NCBI GenBank assembly: GCA_934725535.1
Contig: CAKVBV010000018.1
Coordinates: forward strand, 1-36,410
Origin: an uncultured Bacteroidales bacterium
Lineage (GTDB): Bacteria > Bacteroidota > Bacteroidia > Bacteroidales > Paludibacteraceae
Direction: 5' to 3'
DNA length: 36,410 nucleotides
How positions within the stretch are numbered: position 1 is the first letter of the stretch; each line of letters opens with the position of its first letter. Under the pieces are notes generated by a model, which ran no database searches, was not told the origin of the DNA, and worked only from the letters and a program-made list of their open reading frames with translations. Positions 22,501 through 28,920 of the stretch are shown piece by piece. The translations under genes and the position numbers were made by a program.

Positions 22501-23001
22501 ATGAAGAGGTATCTCGTATTAGAGCGTATCAATAGCAGCAAAAATGTTGCCATATACTCACCTGTTTTTGATGGTGGAGATACTACTGAATTTGAAAAGT
22601 TTATCTCTAAATACGAGGACGATGAAACATTTGCCGAAGATTTGGGCACCATCTTGTCTCGAATAAAAGTCATCGAAGAGATGGGGGTTGAGGACAGATA
22701 CTTCCGTTACGAAAGCGGGTGCAATGATAATGTTTCCGCCTTACCGTCTCATTTTGATACCTCGCGATTACGGCTTTATTGCATCTGTTATAATTCCCGC
22801 CTTTTGATTTTAGGGAATGGCGGAGAAAAGAAAACTCGTACTTATCAGGAAGACCCACTTTTGACTCAGTGTGTAGAAGATATGAAGAAGATAAACAAAG
22901 AATTGGTGCGCATGATTAAGAGGGGGAATATCTCGTTTCAAGGGATTGATTTAACAGGTGATTTGTCTTTGATTATTAACGACAATACTAACAACGAATA
23001 A
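22501..23001 (+). CDS. Toxin of a toxin-antitoxin-chaperone module (RelE/HigB-like, tentative)
   Basis: 166 residues. The core RLRLYCICYNSRLLILGNGG followed by KKTRTYQED resembles the RelE/HigB superfamily pattern of a beta-strand pair and a basic loop. The protein is clearly paralogous to the product of 23956-24432 (shared NVxAL, LRLYC, GNGGxKxTRTYQE). The next gene, 2 bp downstream, is an HTH antitoxin, followed by a SecB-like gene. RelE-type toxins cut mRNA at the ribosome; that activity is inferred here. Confidence 0.65.
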   Translation: MKRYLVLERINSSKNVAIYSPVFDGGDTTEFEKFISKYEDDETFAEDLGTILSRIKVIEEMGVEDRYFRYESGCNDNVSALPSHFDTSRLRLYCICYNSRLLILGNGGEKKTRTYQEDPLLTQCVEDMKKINKELVRMIKRGNISFQGIDLTGDLSLIINDNTNNE

Positions 23002-23003
23002 CG

Positions 23004-23384
23004 ATGAAAACCGATTTGCTTAACAGGTGTTATGATAAGTTTACAACACCGCAGACACAAGAAACCGTACGCTTGAATGTGTCTATCTCGAATCGCATTC
23101 TTGATATACTTGAAGAGCGCGGTATGTCTCAAAAAGAGTTTGCCAAACTGATGGGGAAAACGGAAGCGGAAGTCAGTCGATGGCTCTCCGGTACCCACAA
23201 CTTGACAACCACTACTATTGCGAGCATCAATGTAGCGTTGGGGGAGAATGTGCTGGATATACCTAAAAGAAAGGCATTTCCCGTGTTCATCACTATCCCG
23301 ACTGCGCCAAGTGCTTCCTCCATAACGGCTAATCGCAGCCGTAGTTCACAAACCTATTCATATAACCAAAACTATGAGTGCTGA
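23004..23384 (+). CDS. HTH antitoxin with C-terminal chaperone-addiction-like extension
   Basis: 126 residues. Residues 25-85 form an Xre-type HTH (DILEERGMSQKEFAKLMGKT, then VSRWLSGTHNLTTTTI). After LGENVLDIP the paralogous antitoxin at 24429 ends almost at once, but this one carries 36 more residues with hydrophobic patch FPVFITIP and a polar tail. In known TAC systems (for example HigBA-SecB of Mycobacterium tuberculosis) such an extension (ChAD) makes the antitoxin depend on the chaperone. It overlaps the chaperone gene by 11 bp. Confidence 0.75.
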   Translation: MKTDLLNRCYDKFTTPQTQETVRLNVSISNRILDILEERGMSQKEFAKLMGKTEAEVSRWLSGTHNLTTTTIASINVALGENVLDIPKRKAFPVFITIPTAPSASSITANRSRSSQTYSYNQNYEC

Positions 23385-23790
23385 TAGTAAGATACAAATC
23401 AACATTCCAGCAGTAATTGATGTGGAATACATTTATGAGAGCCAATACCTACCGGAGAAATTGGATGGATTGTCCCTGCGTTTGGGCTTTAACTTTGAGC
23501 ATAAGGAAAACGATTTGATTATCTACGCGAAAGTGCTATGCCTTAACAATACAAATGTTTTTATTTCATACGTTACAGCGTGGACTTTCCGTCTGACTAA
23601 TATAGAAGAGGCATTTGAATTTACCGCCGATGGAGTAAGGGATAAAATAAGCATTATGCCTACACTCATAAACATAGTAGTTGGCGGAGTGCGCGGACAG
23701 TTGGCGTTAAAAACCACGGATTTATCGTGCGGACAAGTAGTATTGCCACTATTCAATATAGATGATATTATAAAATCCATACGCCAATAA
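23374..23790 (+). CDS. SecB-like chaperone of the TAC module
   Basis: 138 residues with the SecB-fold order: long beta sheet (LRLGFNFEHKENDLIIYAKV), a second strand region (FISYVTAWTFRL), then LINIVVGGVRGQLALKTTDL and VVLPLFNIDDI. The helix-strand GxxRG and final LPxxN-I pattern is what I know from solitary SecB-like proteins of TAC modules in Bacteroidetes. Expected job: bind the antitoxin extension, protect it and so keep the toxin blocked. It overlaps the antitoxin gene by 11 bp. Confidence 0.6.
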   Translation: MSADSKIQINIPAVIDVEYIYESQYLPEKLDGLSLRLGFNFEHKENDLIIYAKVLCLNNTNVFISYVTAWTFRLTNIEEAFEFTADGVRDKISIMPTLINIVVGGVRGQLALKTTDLSCGQVVLPLFNIDDIIKSIRQ

Positions 23791-23924
23791 ATAATAAGTT
23801 GTTCCTTATGTCCTTATGTAGGGAAAACTGCGAAATATATCAATGATTTGCTACATAGACTTTGCAAAACGTATTTTTTAGCAGATATTTTACTTATAAG
23901 TGAAATACTATCAAAAAAAATGTG

Positions 23925-23932
23925 TACCTTTG
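23925..23932 (+). promoter_or_regulatory. -7 element of the second toxin-antitoxin pair
   Basis: TACCTTTG, 23 bp before the toxin start. No clear TTG upstream. Confidence 0.5.
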
Positions 23933-23955
23933 CAGCACCAAAGAAAGGATAAACA

Positions 23956-24432
23956 ATGAAAACAGCCACATTGAAGACAATAGAACAGAGTGATAACGTG
24001 AGTATGTACTCTATTTGTTTTGACGAAAACAACCTAACAGAGTATGAATTGTTTGTGCAAAAATTTATGTGTGATGCAAAACTTAATAAGGATTTCCAAA
24101 CTATCATACGTGCATTAAACAGAATAGTTGCAAACGGTGCGCTGGAGCGTTATTTTCGCCCCGAGGGCAAATTAGGAGATAATGTCGCTGCATTATCTAT
24201 AGACTCCAAAGTTTTGCGCTTATATTGTTTGCGCATATCCGACCAAATTTTAATTGTAGGCAATGGTGGCGCAAAAACAACGCGCACATACCAAGAGAGT
24301 GAGGAATTAAGTGGCTATGTGATAGATTTGCAGCAATTCGACAAACTACTCACAGAGGCGCAAAAAGCAGGCTCTATCACTATAGAGAAAAATATCATTA
24401 CAGGCATTGAGGGGGTATCATTTACATTATGA
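23956..24432 (+). CDS. Toxin paralog of a two-gene toxin-antitoxin pair
   Basis: 158 residues, paralogous to the TAC toxin over the whole length: RYFRPEGKLGDNVAAL, KVLRLYCLRISDQILIVGNG and TTRTYQESEEL. AT-rich codon use compared with late genes suggests separate acquisition. The ATGA overlap with the following HTH gene shows tight coupling. Probably a RelE/HigB-like mRNA-interfering toxin (inference). Confidence 0.62.
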   Translation: MKTATLKTIEQSDNVSMYSICFDENNLTEYELFVQKFMCDAKLNKDFQTIIRALNRIVANGALERYFRPEGKLGDNVAALSIDSKVLRLYCLRISDQILIVGNGGAKTTRTYQESEELSGYVIDLQQFDKLLTEAQKAGSITIEKNIITGIEGVSFTL

Positions 24433-24716
24433 CAAACAATAAAAACATAAGAATATATAGTCCTATCATACAGGCTGCTGTTAATAGTATTCCTACTATT
24501 GATACGGCAACAGATGCTATATCCGATAGCATCGCAGCACGTATTGATGCTGTTATGAGAGAAAAGGGCATTAGCAAAAAGCAGTTGGCAGATATGACTC
24601 ATAAACGCCCCTCGGAGATAACAAAATGGTTAGGAGGAGGGCATAATTTTACCTGCAAAACCATTGCACTCATTCAAGGCGCATTGGGAGAGGATATTAT
24701 ACATATTGCGCAATAA
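24429..24716 (+). CDS. HTH antitoxin without chaperone-addiction extension
   Basis: 95 residues with an Xre-type HTH (DAVMREKGISKKQLADMTHK, then ITKWLGGGHNFTCKTIALIQ). It aligns with the TAC antitoxin through LGEDIIHIA and then stops, so it lacks the 36-residue extension; no chaperone gene accompanies it. A conventional directly stable antitoxin is expected. Confidence 0.72.
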   Translation: MTNNKNIRIYSPIIQAAVNSIPTIDTATDAISDSIAARIDAVMREKGISKKQLADMTHKRPSEITKWLGGGHNFTCKTIALIQGALGEDIIHIAQ

Positions 24717-24730
24717 CCTTAGTTTGATAT

Positions 24731-25168
24731 ATGGAAACTCCTAAAAGCAGATTGTTGCAACTCCTTTCGGCTCTCGGTATGGGGCAAGGGAAATTTGAGA
24801 AAGAGATAGGCGCGGGCAATGGTACTGTTACCCACGCCACAGAGAAACTGACAAAGGCTATATTCCAAAAGATAGCCGCAGCATATCCGTCGGTAAATAT
24901 CGCATGGCTGCAAACGGGAAAAGGTGATATGTTCCTGTCGCAGGAAGTGGCAGTCCCTGCCGGATTGTCTCCCGAAGAAGCCGCCATTTGTATGCAACGT
25001 GCCCGTCTTATGTCGGAGATAGCATCGCAGCAGGCAATAATCGCGCATTTGCAGAAGCAGATAGCCTCGGCACAACATCAGATTGACGAATGCCAAAAAG
25101 TAGTATCAGAAATGACCAACTTATGCTCCATATTGGAAAGTAGAACATTGCAGAAACCTTGCAAGTGA
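24731..25168 (+). CDS. HTH regulator with C-terminal coiled coil
   Basis: 145 residues. Residues 5-65 are a Bacteroidetes phage-type Cro/CI HTH (LSALGMGQGKFEKEIGAGNG, then VNIAWLQTGKGDM). A helical coiled coil follows (IASQQAIIAHLQKQIASAQH). It begins 14 bp after the second antitoxin and is the last phage gene before the attachment site. Possibly a second regulator of lysogeny or of the toxin-antitoxin island. Confidence 0.7.
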   Translation: METPKSRLLQLLSALGMGQGKFEKEIGAGNGTVTHATEKLTKAIFQKIAAAYPSVNIAWLQTGKGDMFLSQEVAVPAGLSPEEAAICMQRARLMSEIASQQAIIAHLQKQIASAQHQIDECQKVVSEMTNLCSILESRTLQKPCK

Positions 25169-25212
25169 TTTTCAAATAAGGCATAAATCTTTGGTTATCA
25201 ATACGCGGTACT

Positions 25213-25260
25213 CTGACTCTTAATCAGTGGGTCGAGGGTTCGAGTCCCTCGGGGGACACA
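25213..25260 (+). mobile_element. Prophage right attachment site in tRNA-Lys(CUU) (3' half only)
   Basis: Anticodon arm with loop CTCTTAA (anticodon CUU), variable region, T arm GAGGG-TTCGAGT-CCCTC and acceptor 3' strand GGGGGAC plus A, then CA. The expected 5' half (starting GTCCCCC, with a D arm) is absent; phage sequence stands there. This is what remains at one end after a tyrosine integrase recombines within a tRNA gene. The complete tRNA should lie at the other prophage end, left of the window. Confidence 0.8.
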
Positions 25261-25280
25261 AAAGTTAAAGTATTAAAAAT

Positions 25281-25315
25281 CAAGGATTTGTGATTATTCA
25301 TAAGTCCTTGTTTTG
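25281..25315 (+). terminator. Terminator of the original tRNA transcript
   Basis: CAAGGA pairs with TCCTTG and the stem continues inward with two G-U pairs, followed by TTTTG. It lies 20 bp after the tRNA 3' end. Confidence 0.6.
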
Positions 25316-25434
25316 TATTTACCCATATAGAAACTGACTTTTTATGTCTCAATCCCGCATCAATAAAAGACAAATAACCCCCAAAAAACAATCAATCTGA
25401 TAAGGGAAAAACCAGACTAAGAAAGACAAAGACA

Positions 25435-26139
25435 CTAACCAATGCGAGAAATTCGGGTAAGTTCCTCCTCGTCAAGCAGTTGTATCTTCCTGCCATCAAT
25501 GCTGATTAGCCCCTCTATGGCAAACTGCGAAAGGGTGCGAATAGCATTGGATGTCGTCATATTGGACATATTAGCAAGGTCCTCGCGCGACATATACATA
25601 GCAATAGTGGCTCCGTCCTCGTCCAAACCGTAGGTCTGGCGCAGAGTGAGAAGCGATTCGGCAAGACGCCCTCGTATGTGTTTTTGAGTAAGATTGACAG
25701 TGCGCGACTCAGAAATAGCCAAGTCTTTTGCCATAGCCGTAAGGACACCAAAGCAGAATGCATTATTTTTCTTGACAACATCTAAAAATGCCTCCCGACG
25801 TATACGATAGACAACGGTGGACTCTATGGCCGTTGCACACGATGAATGTTTGTCTCCCACGATGACACTGCGATACCCGAACATATCGTGCGGCTTGAGC
25901 AACCGGATTATCTGCACACGTTGCCCTACCCCCTCTTTGGATAAGCGGACAGTACCATCCACCACCATCATCACATAAGTAGGCAAATCACCCTCGCGGT
26001 GAATCATCTCATTCTTCCTGTATCGCTTGATTTCAGCATTAGCATCAATAAAAGATTTTTCCTCAGGAATTAGCAAATCCCACATCGGACTGAGTTCCCA
26101 AAGTTTGGCAAAATCTTCTTGACCTTTTCGCATACGCAC
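25435..26139 (-). CDS. Crp/Fnr-family transcriptional regulator
   Basis: 234 residues. Cyclic-nucleotide-binding-like beta roll (about 35-125: MIHREGDLPTYVMMVVDGTV, then PHDMFGYRSVIVGD), a dimer helix (about 125-150) and a winged HTH (about 180-225: SREDLANMSNMTTSNAIRTL). I see no Fnr-type Cys cluster and no clear cAMP pocket motif, so the signal is unknown. First host gene after the prophage, with its own promoter at 26153-26184. Confidence 0.85.
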   Translation of the reverse strand: MRMRKGQEDFAKLWELSPMWDLLIPEEKSFIDANAEIKRYRKNEMIHREGDLPTYVMMVVDGTVRLSKEGVGQRVQIIRLLKPHDMFGYRSVIVGDKHSSCATAIESTVVYRIRREAFLDVVKKNNAFCFGVLTAMAKDLAISESRTVNLTQKHIRGRLAESLLTLRQTYGLDEDGATIAMYMSREDLANMSNMTTSNAIRTLSQFAIEGLISIDGRKIQLLDEEELTRISRIG

Positions 26140-26152
26140 TTACATTTTGCCG

Positions 26153-26184
26153 CAAAGTTAGTGCTTTTTTGCGATACGCACAAA
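26153..26184 (-). promoter_or_regulatory. Promoter of the Crp/Fnr-like gene
   Basis: On the minus strand TTTG, 20 bp, then TAACTTTG, close to the start codon. Confidence 0.65.
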
Positions 26185-26224
26185 AAAAAGTGCTGATATT
26201 ACACTATTATTCGGATATTTTTCG

Positions 26225-26232
26225 TAACTTTG
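26225..26232 (+). promoter_or_regulatory. -7 element of the glycosyltransferase operon
   Basis: TAACTTTG, 25 bp before the start; no clear TTG upstream. Confidence 0.5.
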
Positions 26233-26257
26233 CGGTCGTGAAAAAATAAGAAGAAAT

Positions 26258-27211
26258 ATGGATATATCTGTGGTAGTGCCTCTGTATAACGAGGCAGAGA
26301 GTCTTCCTGTATTGTCTGATTGGATAGCACGTGTAATGAAGCAACACGGGTTTACGTACGAGGTAGTGTTTGTGAACGATGGTTCTACGGACGATTCTTG
26401 GAACGTGATAAAACGCTTGCGCGAAGATAATAATTGCGTGCGTGGCATTTGCTTTCGCAGAAACTACGGCAAGTCAGCCGCCTTGTATTGCGGGTTCAAA
26501 GCCGTTCAAGGCGATGTCGTCATCACAATGGATGCCGACCTGCAAGACTCGCCCGACGAGATACCCGAATTGTACAGAATGATACGTGAGGATGGCTATG
26601 ACCTCGTAAGTGGTTGGAAACAAAAGCGTTATGACAACAAACTCACAAAGAACCTTCCTAGCAAACTCTTCAACGCCACGGCTCGCCGAGTGACAGGCAT
26701 TCACCTCCACGACATGAATTGCGGGCTCAAAGCCTACCGTCAGGAGGTGGTGAAGAACATCGAAGTCTTCTCCGAAATGCACCGATACATACCCTATTTG
26801 GCAAAAAATGCAGGTTTCACCAAGATAGGAGAGAAAGTGGTGCAGCACCGCAAACGTGAATTTGGCACCAGCAAGTTTGGCATGAACCGTTTCGTCAACG
26901 GCTATCTTGACCTTATGACACTATGGTTTCTCAACAAGTTCGGCAAGCAGCCGATGCATTTCTTCGGGTCTATTGGCAGTCTGATGTTTGCATTGGGCTT
27001 TATCGCCGTCATTGTGGTGGGAAGTATGAAGTTATACGCCATTCACCACGGCGTACAAGCGATGTTGGTGGGCGTGAATCCGTATTTCCACCTGAGCATA
27101 CTTATGATGATTCTCGGCTGTATGCTGTTCCTTGCAGGCTTTCTCGGCGAACTCATCATCCGCAACTCGGCAGAACGAAATAACTACTTGATACGAGAGG
27201 AGATAGGATGA
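26258..27211 (+). CDS. GT2 polyprenyl-phosphate glycosyltransferase (DPM1/GtrB-like)
   Basis: 317 residues. GT-A domain (about 1-220) with VVVPLYNEAESLP, NDGSTDDSW, the metal-binding DADLQD (about 94-99) and the acceptor-side NCGLKAYR. Two C-terminal transmembrane helices (about 238-262 and 278-303) anchor it in the inner membrane. It should transfer a sugar from a nucleotide donor to undecaprenyl phosphate for later glycosylation of envelope polymers. The stop overlaps the next start (ATGA). Confidence 0.88.
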   Translation: MDISVVVPLYNEAESLPVLSDWIARVMKQHGFTYEVVFVNDGSTDDSWNVIKRLREDNNCVRGICFRRNYGKSAALYCGFKAVQGDVVITMDADLQDSPDEIPELYRMIREDGYDLVSGWKQKRYDNKLTKNLPSKLFNATARRVTGIHLHDMNCGLKAYRQEVVKNIEVFSEMHRYIPYLAKNAGFTKIGEKVVQHRKREFGTSKFGMNRFVNGYLDLMTLWFLNKFGKQPMHFFGSIGSLMFALGFIAVIVVGSMKLYAIHHGVQAMLVGVNPYFHLSILMMILGCMLFLAGFLGELIIRNSAERNNYLIREEIG

Positions 27212-28161
27212 ACAAGTGCGATATCTTTGACCTCTTTCGCAGCAGGGCTCCCCTAACGGAGGACGATAGGGCGGATTTTCTTGCGTACGTAGATTCCTGC
27301 GGTACCGATGATTCCGATTTGATGGCAGCAGCGGGACTGACGTTGGCTTTGGTGGAGAACGGATGGAATGAAGATAAATTCAGACTCCTCTTGGAAGCCA
27401 TACATCACAAAGTGGATGAGGAATTGCAAGACCGTCTCTTTGTCGGCGTGCTGATGACGATGATAGTGCACGATGAGCAGATACGACAGTCCCCCACCCT
27501 CTTGGAGGATGTGCAAGATGCCTTGACATCCGACTCGGAACTTAGTTTCACTGCCTTGTGCAACATTGCGCGTACCACGCAAGTGCCGCGTGTCGAGATG
27601 TGCAACAAACAACTGGCAAGCGAACTGATGCCTCTCATTCAGGAGCGCGGTTCAGACGCTTTCTACAGCGTCATCAAGAAGTACAGGTCTGAAATGGAGC
27701 GCATTGCCACTTTGCAGTTAGACCAGAATTTCGCCTTTTTCAAGGATGCCTATAAAACCCCTTTCTTTTTGGAGCGTGCTGCAAACTGGTTCCTCCCATG
27801 GACGGACGATGCCATTGAGGGTATGAACGATGAGGAACGTGAGCAGTTGGAGGAGTTATTGGATGCGTGGACTATGTGCGACAGCGACCGCTATGCTGCT
27901 TGCAGGATGTTCCGGGTGTTGCATAACGTGCTGAAAAACAACCTGCAAATCGACTCGTTGAAAGAGATGGGGGTAATGAAAAACGACTACGAAATCATGG
28001 CAAACGGCTACGTGCAACAGATGTATCGATTCTTCCGCTTATCACCTTTCACGCAGGCAAAACCGTTTGAAATCGCGCGGAAGATGCGCGAGATGATGGT
28101 GTTCCGTTTGGTCGTAGTCGGAGCCGATGCACAAGAGACTATCACACAACTGTTAGGATAG
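27208..28161 (+). CDS. Conserved Bacteroidales protein of unknown function
   Basis: 317 residues, almost entirely helical and soluble, rich in Asp/Glu/Leu/Met (for example EEREQLEELLDAWTMCDSDR). The helix-turn pattern recalls an alpha-solenoid scaffold, but no repeat motif is clear. Coupled to the glycosyltransferase by ATGA overlap, so possibly its partner. It ends tail to tail with the ABC ATPase gene, overlapping it by 9 bp. Confidence 0.75.
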   Translation: MNKCDIFDLFRSRAPLTEDDRADFLAYVDSCGTDDSDLMAAAGLTLALVENGWNEDKFRLLLEAIHHKVDEELQDRLFVGVLMTMIVHDEQIRQSPTLLEDVQDALTSDSELSFTALCNIARTTQVPRVEMCNKQLASELMPLIQERGSDAFYSVIKKYRSEMERIATLQLDQNFAFFKDAYKTPFFLERAANWFLPWTDDAIEGMNDEEREQLEELLDAWTMCDSDRYAACRMFRVLHNVLKNNLQIDSLKEMGVMKNDYEIMANGYVQQMYRFFRLSPFTQAKPFEIARKMREMMVFRLVVVGADAQETITQLLG

Positions 28162-28914
28162 CGGATTCTCTGCCAATGGGTGGAATATATCCATTTTGAA
28201 TGCTGCCGTGAAGGCATCACGGTCGCATAGTGCTCTTGGCGTATCTAACTGAATACCACCATCATACATCAGCAATATCCTATCCGACAACTGGAGTGCC
28301 AAGTCCAGTTCGTGAGTGGAGATGAGTATGGTCTTGCCCTGCTCATGCGCCAGATGCCTGAGCAGTTGCAGGGTACGAATACGGTTGGGCAGGTCGAGGT
28401 GTGCCGTAGGTTCGTCAAGCAATATGACAGGTGTCTGTTGCGCAAGGGCTTTGGCAATCAGGATTCGCTGCTTCTCCCCGTCGCTGTGGTTGTTGAAATA
28501 CGTATCTGCCATATCCTGCAAACCCACCTGTTGCAGCGCGTCTGCGATAACCTCCTCATCATCAGCAGACAAGCCGCCTAAGAATGACGAATACGGATAC
28601 CGTCCCATTGCCACCACATCATGCACGGTGGTATGTTCCAGACTCAGCCTTTCCGTCAGCACCAATGCCAAATGCTTGGCACGTTCCGCACTGTTCTCCG
28701 AAGACTTTTCTGAAGACAAACCTTGTACCTCATACATGCCTGCCAAAGGCGGCTGCAGTCCTGCCACGGTACGCAGCAAGGTGGACTTGCCACACCCATT
28801 CGGACCCAACATACACACCATCTCGCCCTCATCGAGAGAGAACGTGAGAGCCGACTGCACCACCTGAGTGCCGTACCCGATAGTAAGTTTGTCGCATCTA
28901 ATCGCCTCACTCAT
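28153..28914 (-). CDS. ABC transporter ATPase, iron-siderophore/B12 type
   Basis: 253 residues. Walker A GPNGCGKST (37-45), signature HSDGE (143-147, in place of LSGGE, as in many Bacteroidetes FecE-like ATPases), Walker B VILLDEP (163-169) and switch His201 (STHELD). It would power a BtuC/FecD-type permease, but no permease or binding protein lies next to it, so it works with subunits encoded elsewhere. Confidence 0.88.
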   Translation of the reverse strand: MSEAIRCDKLTIGYGTQVVQSALTFSLDEGEMVCMLGPNGCGKSTLLRTVAGLQPPLAGMYEVQGLSSEKSSENSAERAKHLALVLTERLSLEHTTVHDVVAMGRYPYSSFLGGLSADDEEVIADALQQVGLQDMADTYFNNHSDGEKQRILIAKALAQQTPVILLDEPTAHLDLPNRIRTLQLLRHLAHEQGKTILISTHELDLALQLSDRILLMYDGGIQLDTPRALCDRDAFTAAFKMDIFHPLAENPLS

Positions 28915-28920
28915 AACCGT

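Noticed and set aside
25190..25260. Complete tRNA-Lys gene
   Set aside because: Only the anticodon arm to the 3' end is present; no 5' acceptor strand or D arm matches, so it is an attachment-site remnant.
1..25260. Integrase gene of the prophage
   Set aside because: No tyrosine or serine recombinase signature is seen on either strand; it is expected left of the window.
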